33,246 bases of DNA, from contig CALMUA010000203.1 of the NCBI GenBank assembly GCA_937872775.1, forward strand, positions 1 through 33,246. The letters run 5' to 3'. The notes below the pieces were generated by a model. The model was not told the origin of the DNA. It saw nothing but the letters and a program-made list of their open reading frames with translations, and ran no database searches. Every line of letters starts with the position of its first letter. Within the stretch, counting starts at the first letter, position 1. Of the stretch, positions 7,200 to 15,807 are shown piece by piece. The DNA comes from an uncultured Ruminococcus sp. GTDB lineage: Bacteria > Bacillota > Clostridia > Oscillospirales > Ruminococcaceae. A program made the translations under genes and the position numbers.

Positions 7200-7935
7200 A
7201 TGCTGGAACTGGGTCAAAAACGAAGAAACTGCTGAAACAGAACTTGTTTTTAACGGCCCTATTTCTGAAGAATCATGGCTTGGTGATGAAATCACACCGG
7301 GAATATTCAGAGATGAACTTTCAAAGCATCCCGGAAACCTGACAGTATGGTTGACATCACCAGGAGGAGATGTGTTCGCCGCAAGTCAGATTTATGCGAT
7401 GCTGAAAAACCATAATGGTAAGATTACGGTTAAGATTGATGGAATTGCAGCTTCTGCTGCGAGTGTGGTTGCAATGGCTGGTGATGAAACCTTGATTTCA
7501 CCGACTGCAATGCTGATGGTACACGATCCGGCTACAATTGCAATGGGAAATAAGGCAGATATGGAAAAGGCAATCACGCTTCTCGATGAGGTCAAGGAGT
7601 CGATTATAAACGCTTATGAGACAAAATCGCACCTGTCAAGGAGCCGTATCGCAAAAATGATGTCGGATGAAACATGGATGAATGCGAAAAAAGCAATGCA
7701 GCTTGGATTTGTAGACGGTATCCTGTTTTCAGATAATCAGAAAAATGATAAAACTGATGATAATTCCGATGAAAAAAATCAGAAAACAGATACTTCGGAT
7801 GAAGAAAAATACACTGCAATGCAGTATTATCCTTCAACGATTACCGCATCTCTGTTAAAAAAAATTTCAGCAGAAACACCTTTAGGGATACCAATAGACC
7901 AGCTTGAAAAACGACTGGCACTGCTTAAGAAATGA
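7192..7935 (+). CDS. ClpP-like prohead maturation protease
   Basis: A 247-residue S14/ClpP-type serine protease that trims the capsid scaffold region during head maturation. The start is ATG 7192, 8 bases after AAAGGAGG; the longer frame from 7141 lies inside the portal gene. ClpP landmarks: TSPGGDVFAA near residue 55-64, nucleophile Ser88 in GIAASAASVVAMAG, catalytic His111 in MLMVHDP, and an Asp in MMSDETWMNAKKAM near 159 completing the triad, followed by LGFVDGI. A Lys/Asp/Glu-rich linker (about 180-210) leads to a short C-terminal region. The gene overlaps the portal stop and precedes the capsid gene by 13 bases. All catalytic residues are present. Confidence 0.9.
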   Translation: MNKCWNWVKNEETAETELVFNGPISEESWLGDEITPGIFRDELSKHPGNLTVWLTSPGGDVFAASQIYAMLKNHNGKITVKIDGIAASAASVVAMAGDETLISPTAMLMVHDPATIAMGNKADMEKAITLLDEVKESIINAYETKSHLSRSRIAKMMSDETWMNAKKAMQLGFVDGILFSDNQKNDKTDDNSDEKNQKTDTSDEEKYTAMQYYPSTITASLLKKISAETPLGIPIDQLEKRLALLKK

Positions 7936-7948
7936 GGAGGATTTAAAT

Positions 7949-9139
7949 ATGACTATTAAAGAATTAAGAGAAAAAAGAGCCAAGGCATGGGATACCGCAA
8001 GAGAATTTCTTGACTCAAAGCGAAACGAAAATGGCATTCTTTCTGAAGAAGATGCGGCAAAATACGATGCTTACGAAGCTGAAGTAGTAAACCTCGGGAA
8101 AGAAATCGAGCGTCTTGAAAGACAGGCTCAGATTGATAAGGAAATGAATGCAGCCACTTCTGCCCCGGTTATTAATCAGCCGGGCACACATTCAGCACCT
8201 GAAAAAACAGGACTTGCTTCTGCAGAATATAGCAGATCCTTCTGGAACAACATCAGAAACCGTAATTGGATCGATATCAGAAACGATCTTCAGGTGGGTG
8301 AAGATACAGAGGGCGGTTATCTCGTCCCAGATGAATTTGAAAAGAAACTCATCGAAGCACTTGAGGAAGAAAACGTGTTCCGTCCTCTTGCAACCAAGAT
8401 TCAGACTTCTTCCGGTGACAGAAAAATTCCTATCATCACTCAGAAAGGAGAAGCTGCGTGGATGGAGGAAGAAGAATCATATGCACTATCAGATGAAGCA
8501 TTTGGTCAGCTTTCCCTTTCGGCTTACAAAGTTGGTACTGCAATCAAGATCTCTGAAGAGCTCCTTAACGATTCCGTTTTTGACCTTCCTTCATATATCA
8601 CAAAAGAATTCGCAAGAAGGATCGGAGCAAAGGAAGAAGAAGCATTTATTGTTGGCGATGGTATCGGTAAACCTACAGGTATTTTTGCTGCAACAGGCGG
8701 TGCTGCAAATGGTGCAACTACTGCAGGTGCTGCAATCAGCTTTGATGATATGATGGAACTCTTCTATTCAGTAAAGTCTCCTTACAGAAAAAAAGCTGTA
8801 TGGCTGCTTAACGAACAGACTATCAAGGCACTCCGCAAGGTAAAGGACAGCACAGGAAACTATATCTGGCAGCCTTCTGTTTCAGCAGGTATTCCTGATA
8901 CAATTCTTAACCGTCCTTACGTTACCTCTGTATATGCACCGACACCTGAAGCCGGCAACAAAGCTATTGCTTTTGGTGACTTCAGTTATTACTGGATTGC
9001 TGACAGACAGGGACGCTCTATGAAGAGACTCAACGAACTCTTCGCTATGAACGGTCAGGTTGGATTCCTCGCTTCACAGCGTGTTGATGGCCGACTAATT
9101 CTTCCGGAAGCAATCAAGACACTTACACTCAAGGGGTGA
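7949..9139 (+). CDS. HK97-fold major capsid protein
   Basis: A 396-residue capsid precursor starting at ATG 7949 behind AGGAGG. Residues 1-65 are a charged coiled coil (IKELREKRAKAWDTAREFLD), the delta scaffold domain that the upstream protease removes. The HK97 fold follows from about residue 100: GGYLVPDEFEKKLIEALEEE, then SGDRKIPIITQKGEAAWMEE, KISEELLNDS, FIVGDGIGKPTGIF, and the C-terminal ASQRVDGRLILPEAIKTL. Length and order fit phage_capsid (PF05065) members. It appears intact, which is notable given that the packaging genes upstream are lost. Confidence 0.93.
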   Translation: MTIKELREKRAKAWDTAREFLDSKRNENGILSEEDAAKYDAYEAEVVNLGKEIERLERQAQIDKEMNAATSAPVINQPGTHSAPEKTGLASAEYSRSFWNNIRNRNWIDIRNDLQVGEDTEGGYLVPDEFEKKLIEALEEENVFRPLATKIQTSSGDRKIPIITQKGEAAWMEEEESYALSDEAFGQLSLSAYKVGTAIKISEELLNDSVFDLPSYITKEFARRIGAKEEEAFIVGDGIGKPTGIFAATGGAANGATTAGAAISFDDMMELFYSVKSPYRKKAVWLLNEQTIKALRKVKDSTGNYIWQPSVSAGIPDTILNRPYVTSVYAPTPEAGNKAIAFGDFSYYWIADRQGRSMKRLNELFAMNGQVGFLASQRVDGRLILPEAIKTLTLKG

Positions 9140-9145
9140 TAACCC

Positions 9146-9418
9146 ATGATCACGCTTAAAGAAGCGAAAAACTATCTGCGTGTCGACTATGAGGAGGATG
9201 ACAAGCTCATCCTCTCTCTTCTTGATACCGCAAAAAATCTGGTTAAAGATATCGGCAGAATGGATGAAGAAAAATTCACAAGAAATGAAGATACCGTAAG
9301 AACAGCAATGCTGTTTGCTCTTGGTTATTTATATGAAAATCGCAGTAGCCCTGATTATCAGGGACTGATGTTATCTCTCCGTGCTATTCTGTTTGCTCAG
9401 AGAGAAGGTGTGATCTGA
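9146..9418 (+). CDS. Head-tail connector (Gp6-like adaptor)
   Basis: A 90-residue helical protein that begins ITLKEAKNYLRVDYEEDDKL, the classic opening of the HK97 gp6/phage_gp6 connector family (PF05135), in which four short helices form a ring below the portal. The remainder (LLDTAKNLVKD, then RTAMLFALGYLYENR) matches the family in length and helix pattern. It lies directly after the capsid gene and its stop overlaps the start of the next gene in TGATG, indicating translational coupling. Confidence 0.85.
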   Translation: MITLKEAKNYLRVDYEEDDKLILSLLDTAKNLVKDIGRMDEEKFTRNEDTVRTAMLFALGYLYENRSSPDYQGLMLSLRAILFAQREGVI

Positions 9419-9771
9419 TGAAAATAGGTAAACTCAATCATAGGATTTCCGTTCTTGAACATAGGACAGTTACTGATGAAATCGGAAATCATATGACAAA
9501 ATGGGAAGAAGCATTCTCGTTATGGGCTTGTGTGACAACAAAGAATGCAACTGAGGATTCTGATACCGGAGTAATAAAAGAAGTACAGACTCTTGAATTT
9601 CTGGTAAGACAGAGCCCTTCTGTTTTTCAGATATCTTCTACGAATTTCCGTATAGGTTTCGGTGGTAATATTTACGATATCGTCGGTATCACACCATTTT
9701 ATGATCATAACAGCTATATGAAAATACAGGCTTCTGCAAGAAAGGCTGGTGTTCCCGATGACATCAATTGA
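9418..9771 (+). CDS. Head closure / head-tail adaptor protein
   Basis: A 117-residue beta-rich protein of the SPP1 gp16/head-tail adaptor type (PF05521). The recognisable features are the N-terminal KIGKLNHRISVLEHRTVTDE, the WEEAFSLWACVTT strand, and the closing YDIVGITPFYDHNSYMKIQA. Such proteins plug the connector and form the contact with the tail. The start ATG overlaps the previous stop; the end overlaps the next gene. Confidence 0.82.
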   Translation: MKIGKLNHRISVLEHRTVTDEIGNHMTKWEEAFSLWACVTTKNATEDSDTGVIKEVQTLEFLVRQSPSVFQISSTNFRIGFGGNIYDIVGITPFYDHNSYMKIQASARKAGVPDDIN

Positions 9772-10126
9772 TGATATGGCATCAGAAATAATAAGAGGTC
9801 TTACAGAATACGCTGATCTTGCAGAAACAGAAATGAAAAATGCTGTGAGAAAAACAGCGACTGCTGTAAAGAAAGAGATTTCTGTGAATGCACCTAAGAA
9901 AACAGGAACCTATGCAAAAAGCTGGACTTCAAAGAAAATCAAAGAGAACAGCCACTCTCTGGAAATGTCAGTACACAGCAAGAACAGATATCGGTTGGCC
10001 CATCTTTTAGAGAACGGATATGCCAAAAGAAACGGTGGCAGGGTTGCCGGAAGACCACATATTGCTCCTGCAGAGCAAGCAGGAGTAGAAATGCTTGAAA
10101 AACTGATAGAGGAGGCACTTTCATGA
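9758..10126 (+). CDS. HK97 gp10-like tail completion protein
   Basis: A 122-residue protein of the HK97-gp10 family (PF04883), involved in tail terminator or head-tail joining. Hallmarks: ATAVKKEISVNAPKKTGTYA, KSWTSKKI, then YRLAHLLENGYAKRNGG and GRPHIAPAEQAG. ATG 9758 is preferred; a GTG at 9749 is in frame but has its AAAGG site only 3 bases away. It overlaps the adaptor gene before it by 14 bases and the next gene by 4 (ATGA). Confidence 0.85.
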   Translation: MTSIDDMASEIIRGLTEYADLAETEMKNAVRKTATAVKKEISVNAPKKTGTYAKSWTSKKIKENSHSLEMSVHSKNRYRLAHLLENGYAKRNGGRVAGRPHIAPAEQAGVEMLEKLIEEALS

Positions 10127-10440
10127 CATATGAGCAGATAAAAGAAATGATGGAGGAAACGGGACTTCCGTTTGCTTATCATCATTTTGCGGAGGGTGAA
10201 AGTCCTGTACCTCCGTTTCTGATTTTTCTTTCTCCCGGTGAAGATACCTTCTCGGCAGATAATAATATGTATTTCAGCTTTAAACAGCTGGATATCGAAC
10301 TGTATACCGACCGCAAGGACCCTGAACCTGAAAAAGAACTCGAAAGTATTCTGCATCAGCATAATATTTTTTACAACAAAACTGAAAGCTGGATTGCATC
10401 GGAAAAGATGTATGAAGTGCTTTATGAAATGGAGGTCTGA
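10123..10440 (+). CDS. Tail terminator-like small protein
   Basis: A 105-residue protein in the position of the tail terminator (between the gp10-like and major tail protein genes). It has the expected alternation: an N-terminal helix (TYEQIKEMMEETGLPFAYHH), a strand PPFLIFLSPGEDTF, then MYFSFKQLDIELYTDRKDPE and a C-terminal helix-strand. Terminators form a ring that ends tube growth and docks to the head. Assignment rests on gene order and general pattern. The start overlaps the previous stop (ATGA) with GAGG upstream. Confidence 0.75.
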   Translation: MTYEQIKEMMEETGLPFAYHHFAEGESPVPPFLIFLSPGEDTFSADNNMYFSFKQLDIELYTDRKDPEPEKELESILHQHNIFYNKTESWIASEKMYEVLYEMEV

Positions 10441-10442
10441 AT

Positions 10443-11009
10443 ATGGAAAAAAATAAAGTAAAATTCGGTCTGAATAAAGTGCATTGGGCAAAAATCCTAG
10501 ACTTTGATGAGGAAGGTATTCCTGCATACGATATACCTATCAGATTGCCTGGCGCTGTTTCACTCTCTATTGACGCAGAGGGCGAAGCAGAAAATTTCTT
10601 TGCTGACAACGGCGTGTATTATGTTATCAATAATAACTCCGGTTACAGCGGTGATCTTGAGGTTGCAATGGTTACGCTTGAATTTGCTACCGAAATACTC
10701 GGTGAGATTCTTGACAAGAACGGTATTCTTGTAGAAACCAATAAATCAGAACTTCAGCAGTTTGCTCTGATGTTTGAATTTGAAGGTGACCGAAGTCATA
10801 TACGTCATGTTCTTTACTCCTGCACAGCATCAAGACCTGCTACTGAGGGTCAGACAACTGAAGCAAACAAGGAAGTGAAAACTGAAAAGCTGTCGCTTAA
10901 GGCATCAGCACTTGAAAACGGGCTGGTCAAGGCAAAAAGCTGTGAAGAAACTAATCAGTTCATATATGATGATTGGTACAAGTCAGTATATATGCCGGAC
11001 ATTGAATAA
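10443..11009 (+). CDS. Major tail protein (phi13-type tube subunit)
   Basis: A 188-residue tail tube protein resembling the phi13 family (PF04630/TIGR01603). Recognisable stretches are NKVKFGLNKVHWAKILDFDE, then PIRLPGAVSLSIDAEGEAEN, FFADNGVYYVINNNSGYSGD and a C-terminal KLSLKASALENGLVKAK. Hexameric rings of it stack around the tape measure protein. ATG 10443 follows GGAGG by 7 bases. The reading frame is intact. Confidence 0.9.
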   Translation: MEKNKVKFGLNKVHWAKILDFDEEGIPAYDIPIRLPGAVSLSIDAEGEAENFFADNGVYYVINNNSGYSGDLEVAMVTLEFATEILGEILDKNGILVETNKSELQQFALMFEFEGDRSHIRHVLYSCTASRPATEGQTTEANKEVKTEKLSLKASALENGLVKAKSCEETNQFIYDDWYKSVYMPDIE

Positions 11010-11020
11010 GGAGGTAAAGC

Positions 11021-11401
11021 ATGGAAATCAAAAAAAATATTCTGGTTGACGGTATTGAAGTGCCCTTCAAAGCAAGTGCTGCCGTTCCGAGACTATACCG
11101 TCTTAAATTCGGAAGAGATATTTATAGGGATTTTTCTTCTCTTCAAACTTCTGTAAAGAATGAAAATGAGGAAAACTCCGGACTTGACATTGAAAGTCTT
11201 GAGGTATTCGAGAACATCGCTTTTATCATGGCCAAACACGCTGATTCGAATGGTGTACCCGACAATCCGGATGACTGGCTTGAAAAATTCAACACATTCA
11301 GTATTTACGAGATCCTTCCGAAGCTTATAGAACTATGGGGACTGAACATAGAAACGCAGGTTGAATCTAAAAAAAACATCGCCCGACTGACCGCCCGATG
11401 A
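11021..11401 (+). CDS. Tail assembly chaperone, G-type
   Basis: A 126-residue tail assembly chaperone located between tube and tape measure genes. Family features: IKKNILVDGIEVPFKASAAV, RLYRLKFGRDIYRDF, a helix with FENIAFIMAKHA, and DDWLEKFNTFSIYEILPKLI. The chaperone coats the tape measure while tube subunits add. Near its end an A AAA AAC slippery heptamer (11371-11377) lies in the right phase for a -1 shift into the T frame, whose ATG (11398) overlaps this gene's TGA. Confidence 0.88.
   Translation: MEIKKNILVDGIEVPFKASAAVPRLYRLKFGRDIYRDFSSLQTSVKNENEENSGLDIESLEVFENIAFIMAKHADSNGVPDNPDDWLEKFNTFSIYEILPKLIELWGLNIETQVESKKNIARLTAR
11371..11377 (+). promoter_or_regulatory. -1 programmed frameshift site A AAA AAC
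   Basis: The codons here are AAA AAA AAC, so X XXY YYZ is met exactly. After a -1 slip the reading continues CAT CGC CCG ACT GAC CGC CCG ATG with no stop and enters the T gene frame, ending at 11565. The gene pair G/GT with a slip site is conserved in long-tailed phages. Predicted fusion length is about 181 residues. Confidence 0.8.
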
Positions 11402-11565
11402 CAACGCCGCTGTTTCTCCTTAGATGTACACAAATAGGACTATCCCTATATGAACTTGAAATGCTCACTATAGGGATAGTCAATGATATGTTTACAGAAC
11501 GAGAGAATGATGATTATAAAGGGTGGACGGAGATTGCGGAACAAGTCGATTTTGATGCATTCTAG
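11398..11565 (+). CDS. Tail assembly chaperone, T-type extension
   Basis: A short frame, 55 codons from ATG 11398, encoding LFLLRCTQIGLSLYELEMLT and IGIVNDMFTERENDDYKGW before ending in DFDAF. The LRC...GLS...LE.LTIG.V.DM pattern is typical of the T part of siphophage GT chaperones. It is in the -1 frame relative to the G gene, joined through the slippery site, and is probably made mostly as the GT fusion; the overlapping ATGA could also allow reinitiation. Confidence 0.85.
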   Translation: MTTPLFLLRCTQIGLSLYELEMLTIGIVNDMFTERENDDYKGWTEIAEQVDFDAF

Positions 11566-11570
11566 TCTAT

Positions 11571-11598
11571 TTACTTATTCAAGATTCTGTGTTATAAT
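11571..11598 (+). promoter_or_regulatory. Extended -10 promoter of the DUF6440-like moron
   Basis: TATAAT at 11593-11598 is preceded by TGT (TGTTATAAT, an extended -10); the best -35 is a weak TTACTT at 11571-11576, 16 bases away. It lies inside the late operon and just upstream of a single small gene with its own terminator. Confidence 0.6.
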
Positions 11599-11630
11599 AT
11601 GGACAAATCAGTATTTCGGAGGGATAACAA

Positions 11631-11807
11631 ATGGATGATAGATTTGAAGTTAAAGAAAAAAACGGAATGATAGAAGGGACACGAATCATTGTTGATAAGG
11701 AAACGGGAGTGCAGTATCTTATGGCTCATTGCACAAATATTGGAGGGCTTACTGTATTGGTGGACCGCGACGGAAAACCATTATTAGATCCACGATATGC
11801 TAAATAG
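11631..11807 (+). CDS. Small DUF6440-like moron protein
   Basis: A 58-residue protein from ATG 11631 behind CGGAGGG. The sequence contains TRIIVDKETGVQYLMAHCTN, then IGGLTVLVDRDGKPLL, the pattern of DUF6440-type small proteins (single beta sheet: a DxxTGVxYL strand and a G.TVLxDxxGKPL strand). Function is unknown. It has a private promoter (11571-11598) and terminator (11853-11881) and is wedged between tail chaperone and tape measure genes, which is how phage morons are organised. Such genes are often expressed from the lysogen; that is inference here. Confidence 0.75.
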   Translation: MDDRFEVKEKNGMIEGTRIIVDKETGVQYLMAHCTNIGGLTVLVDRDGKPLLDPRYAK

Positions 11808-11852
11808 TACAAATCTCATTTTACCAAGTAATTTTTTATGAAATAAAGTATC

Positions 11853-11881
11853 AGAGTCGAGAAATCGGCTCTTTTCTTTTG
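11853..11881 (+). terminator. Terminator of the DUF6440-like moron
   Basis: AGAGTCGA (11853-11860) pairs with TCGGCTCT (11865-11872) around a GAAA tetraloop, with one G-U pair, followed by TTTCTTTT. It ends the moron transcript before the tape measure ribosome site at 11890. Confidence 0.75.
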
Positions 11882-11903
11882 CCTTTTTTAAGGAGGTGAA
11901 CTC

Positions 11904-14900
11904 GTGGCAAACAGAATCAAAGGAATTACAGTTGAAATTGGCGGTGACACTACAAAACTGACTGATGCGCTGAAAGATGTCAATAAAAATATTAGCAGCA
12001 CACAGTCGCAACTTCAGGACGTAGAGAAACTTTTAAAACTTGATCCTACAAATACAGAACTTCTTTCACAAAAGCAAGCTTTACTAACCGATGCTGTTTC
12101 TAAAACCAATGAAAAACTGGAAACCCTTAGATCTGCTGCAGAACAGGCACAGGAACAGTTGGCGGACGGCAGAATCTCACAACAACAATTTAATGCACTT
12201 CAACGTGAGATTATTGCAACAGAGCAAGCACTTCAGAATTATGAAACACAGCTGCATGACGTTTCAGATTCCTCTGATGAACTTGATAATTCCTTTAACG
12301 ATGCCGCAGAGGAAGCAGATGATGCAGAAGATTCTTTGAAGAAACTGAACAACACTGCGGAAAAGTCTGATGGTTCATTCTCAATTGCCAAGGGAGCGGT
12401 TTCTACCTTTATTGGTAACGGACTTACAGCACTTGCCGGCGCAGCAATTGATGCCGTTAACACTGTATCCGAGTTGTCGGATTCCACAATGGAGTTTCGT
12501 GAAAATCTTGCAAAACTCCAGACCACTGCTGAATCAACTGGTTACTCTACAGAATATGCTGAAAATGCATTCAGTGATATGTACAGCATACTGGGTGATG
12601 AAACTGCCGCTAATACTACAGTTTCTAATTTTATGAAACTGGAAACAGGTACGGATAACCTTAATAATTTACTTAATTCAGCAACAGGTATCTGGGCCAC
12701 CTATGGCGATTCTATACCATTAGATGGCCTTGCGGAATCTGTAAATGAAACTTCAAAGGTTGGACAGATTACTGGTACACTCGCAGACGCACTCAATTGG
12801 GCTGGTGTATCAGAGGATAGCTTCAACGAATCGCTTGCTTCCTGTTCTTCTGAACAAGAACGACAACAACTGATTGTAGATACGCTTAATGGACTTTATG
12901 GCGAAAGTGCAGATAAATACAGAGAAAATAATGCATCCATTATTGCAGCACGTGAAGCTAATTTATCCTATCAGAGCAGCATGGCACAGATAGGCGGTGC
13001 AATGGAGCCGTTAATTACACAGCTTACATCACTAAAAGCGTCACTGCTTAACACACTTATTCCAGGAATTACAGCATTGTCAACTGCGTTTCAGTCGTTA
13101 TTTTCAGGTATAGATGGTGCGGACAAAGATATTGCCTCTGCCATCCAGATGATTATAGGTGATTTATTTGCACAATTACAGTCAGCTACCCCACAAGTTC
13201 TGACCATCATTTCAGGATTAATTGATGGTATTGTCAACGGAATCAGTAACGGAATCCCTATGCTACTGACTATTGTGTCATCTCTTATACAACAGATTCT
13301 GAATACTGTGCAAAAAATCATACCAACATTATTAAATACTGCTTTATTATTAATACAGCAGATTATAAATATGATATCATCTAATCTTCCCCGATTCATA
13401 ACCGCAGCTATAACACTGATATCAGGATTGGCACAAGGAATCATTTCAGCATTACACGGTATTATCAATTCTGCTACAACATTAATAAATGGATTGGTTC
13501 TGGGCATTACTGAAGCAATTCCTCAGCTTATTTCAGCTGCTTTAGAACTGGTAAATAGCTTGTGCGAGGGACTTGTAAATAATATTCCAAAATTAGTACA
13601 GGTAGCAGTTGTGTTGATATTGGAGCTGGTAAACGGACTATTATCTCAGATTTCGAATATTCTGACAGCCTCTATGGAAATTCTGGATTCACTGTTATCT
13701 GGTTTCCTCTCCATGCTTCCAAGTATCGTACAATCAGCAGTTACATTGGTAAACGGACTAATTACAGGAATTACTCAGAATCTGCCTTTGATTATACAGG
13801 CTGGAATTCAGTTAATTATGAATTTATGCCGCAGTATTTATGAATCTCTTCCACAGATAATAACCTGTGCAATAGAATTGGTTGCAGGATTGGTTAGCGG
13901 CTTGATTTCAGCAATTCCAATGCTTATAGAAGCAATCCCTCAATTAGTAGGTGCGTTGATAACCGGTATCATTTCAACTGACTGGCTTTCCCTTGGTGCA
14001 GGCATTTTACAGGCAATCTGGGATGGTTTCCGAAATTGCTTTACACCTGTTATGGGAAAAATCATGAAACAAATCAGTAGCATATTCAGCACTGCAACAG
14101 GTAGTATAATGAGAAATGTAAAATCCTTTATAGATAGTTTCAAAGAGGACTGGAACAGAGCATGGAACAATATCAGATTCATTTTCTGCATGGTATGGAG
14201 TTCTATCTCAGATACATTTAACACTGTACTCAATGCAATCAAAACTGTTGTTATGACCGTATTTACAGCGGTCTATAATTTTATTTCCACAATTCTCACT
14301 TCGGTTTATAACTTCTTCTCAAACATTTTCAATGCTATATATTCGGTGGTTTCTACTGTTATAAATTCAGTTTCTTCATTTGTAACAACCGTTCTTACTG
14401 CTATTTCAGAATTCATCACAGGTATCTGGAACGCAGTAGTTGAAATCGTTACAACAGCCATGAATAATGTCTGGACAGTTATTTCTACGGTGTGGGATAC
14501 AGTTTCAGGATATATTTCAGAAGTGCTGTCTGCTATTCATGCAGTGATTTCTTCTGTGTGGAATGCAATAAGTGAGTTTATATCAGGCATTCTGAATTCA
14601 ATCTCCGGAACTGTGTCAAGTATATGGAACAGTATAAAATCAGCAGTATCAGGTGTGCTGGAATCCATCAAGAGTATTATTTCTACAGCATGGAATACAG
14701 TATCATCTACTACATCAGATGTTCTTAATAGCGTAAAAAATGCTGTCTCCAACATATGGGACAGCATTAAATCTGCTATTTCAGATAAAATCTCCGGTAT
14801 CGTTGATACCATAAAAGGCGGTTTTGATACAGCTAAAAACTATGTAACAGGACTTGCTTCTGAAGCATGGAACTGGGGAGCTGATATCATCGACGGTATT

Positions 14901-15296
14901 GTTGATGGTATCAAATCAAAGGTTGATAGTGTTGCCGAAGCAGTTACAGATGTAGCAGATACAATCCGTAGTTTTCTTCATTTCTCCATTCCAGATGAAG
15001 GCCCTCTGACAGACTTTGAAAGCTGGATGCCGGACTTCATGCAGGGACTTGCTGATGGAATCAACAGGAGTAAGAAGTTAGTCTCCAACGCTGTAAATGG
15101 TGTAGCAGAAGCTATGAATCTTACCATGCAGCAGGATATGAATTACAGCTTTACACCATCCACTTCAACAGGAGGTGTTGTAAATAATTATTATACTGAC
15201 GATCACAGCAAGACCGTGAACCAGACGAATAATTCACCGAAGGCTCTATCAAGACTGGAGATTTATCGGCAGACGAGGAATGTGATAAAAATGTAG
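11904..15296 (+). CDS. Tail tape measure protein
   Basis: A 1,130-residue tape measure protein with GTG start at 11904, 7 bases after AAGGAGGTG. The N-terminal 120 residues are coiled coil (LKDVNKNISSTQSQLQDVEK, then LDPTNTELLSQKQALL, typical of the family). Residues about 150-330 form the conserved globular part (FRENLAKLQTTAESTGYS; LNNLLNSATGIWATYGDSIP). From about 420 to 690 there are degenerate hydrophobic repeats (IPQLISAALELVNSL, IPKLVQVAVV, LPSIVQSAVTLVNGL), then about 750-1010 shorter repeats with a spaced SxxWNxI pattern. The length sets the tail, roughly 170 nm using the usual 1.5 angstrom per residue rule. The frame is intact. Confidence 0.93.
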   Translation: MANRIKGITVEIGGDTTKLTDALKDVNKNISSTQSQLQDVEKLLKLDPTNTELLSQKQALLTDAVSKTNEKLETLRSAAEQAQEQLADGRISQQQFNALQREIIATEQALQNYETQLHDVSDSSDELDNSFNDAAEEADDAEDSLKKLNNTAEKSDGSFSIAKGAVSTFIGNGLTALAGAAIDAVNTVSELSDSTMEFRENLAKLQTTAESTGYSTEYAENAFSDMYSILGDETAANTTVSNFMKLETGTDNLNNLLNSATGIWATYGDSIPLDGLAESVNETSKVGQITGTLADALNWAGVSEDSFNESLASCSSEQERQQLIVDTLNGLYGESADKYRENNASIIAAREANLSYQSSMAQIGGAMEPLITQLTSLKASLLNTLIPGITALSTAFQSLFSGIDGADKDIASAIQMIIGDLFAQLQSATPQVLTIISGLIDGIVNGISNGIPMLLTIVSSLIQQILNTVQKIIPTLLNTALLLIQQIINMISSNLPRFITAAITLISGLAQGIISALHGIINSATTLINGLVLGITEAIPQLISAALELVNSLCEGLVNNIPKLVQVAVVLILELVNGLLSQISNILTASMEILDSLLSGFLSMLPSIVQSAVTLVNGLITGITQNLPLIIQAGIQLIMNLCRSIYESLPQIITCAIELVAGLVSGLISAIPMLIEAIPQLVGALITGIISTDWLSLGAGILQAIWDGFRNCFTPVMGKIMKQISSIFSTATGSIMRNVKSFIDSFKEDWNRAWNNIRFIFCMVWSSISDTFNTVLNAIKTVVMTVFTAVYNFISTILTSVYNFFSNIFNAIYSVVSTVINSVSSFVTTVLTAISEFITGIWNAVVEIVTTAMNNVWTVISTVWDTVSGYISEVLSAIHAVISSVWNAISEFISGILNSISGTVSSIWNSIKSAVSGVLESIKSIISTAWNTVSSTTSDVLNSVKNAVSNIWDSIKSAISDKISGIVDTIKGGFDTAKNYVTGLASEAWNWGADIIDGIVDGIKSKVDSVAEAVTDVADTIRSFLHFSIPDEGPLTDFESWMPDFMQGLADGINRSKKLVSNAVNGVAEAMNLTMQQDMNYSFTPSTSTGGVVNNYYTDDHSKTVNQTNNSPKALSRLEIYRQTRNVIKM

Positions 15297-15315
15297 CAAT
15301 ACAAATATGTAATTA

Positions 15316-15735
15316 TTAATTAATTACAAAATTCTTTGATTTATCCCAAAAGCTGCATTTTATAGTTTTGTCATTTCCGAATCTTTCTATTATTTCATCT
15401 TGATTTACTTCACTTGACATAGCTAAATCTGAAGCACACCAATGCTCGCCTGTATAAGCACACCTTATGGATTTTTTATTTTCTAGTATTCCTAATAAAT
15501 CATCAAGAAAACGATAATATTCCCCAATATGTGCGAAATAATGAGAGTGCCAGTCTCCCAAAAAAATAGAGAACTCAGTTGATATTTCTATCCATAATTC
15601 TTCGCTATAGTTGCTCATAATTTTTATTTCTATCATATCGTCATCATTTGTAATTATTTCTGGATTGAATTTTTTTAATTTTGATAACACATCATTTTTT
15701 TTAGAAAATGGTTCTATTTCAGTATAGTAATTCAT
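15316..15735 (-). CDS. Unknown moron protein opposite to the late operon
   Basis: A 139-residue soluble protein on the minus strand between tape measure and distal tail genes. ATG 15735 follows GAGAGGAATGAG. It contains EELWIEISTEFSIFLGDWHS and HYFAHIGEYYRFLDDLLGIL, then a strand-rich end (KTIKCSFWDKSK). The F-x-GxWHxHY...Y..L...L..IL pattern recalls small cytoplasmic Firmicute proteins linked to toxin immunity, from memory only. It is downstream of the tRNA-like gene at 15808-15884 and would share its promoter at 15924-15953. There is no signal peptide or membrane segment. Anti-phage, immunity or host-modifying roles are possible but unshown. Confidence 0.65.
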   Translation of the reverse strand: MNYYTEIEPFSKKNDVLSKLKKFNPEIITNDDDMIEIKIMSNYSEELWIEISTEFSIFLGDWHSHYFAHIGEYYRFLDDLLGILENKKSIRCAYTGEHWCASDLAMSSEVNQDEIIERFGNDKTIKCSFWDKSKNFVIN

Positions 15736-15807
15736 TTTCTCATTCCTCTCTAAAATCTTTTTTTCTCTTTATTAATCAAATTAATATTGAAATTTATTGA
15801 ATTAGTA

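Noticed and set aside
8148..8753. 201-codon plus-strand frame inside the capsid gene
   Set aside because: It is an out-of-frame shadow of a clear HK97 capsid protein and its translation is low-complexity.
9910..10527. 205-codon minus-strand frame opposite the tail completion genes
   Set aside because: It lies entirely antisense to three well-supported overlapping phage genes, has no ribosome site and no recognisable domain.
13091..13507. 138-codon minus-strand frame inside the tape measure gene
   Set aside because: It is the antisense shadow of hydrophobic repeats, without start context.
13200..14850. Repeats in the tape measure gene as a CRISPR-like or satellite array
   Set aside because: The repeats are at protein level, degenerate and in frame, which is normal for tape measure proteins; no CRISPR array is visible in the window.
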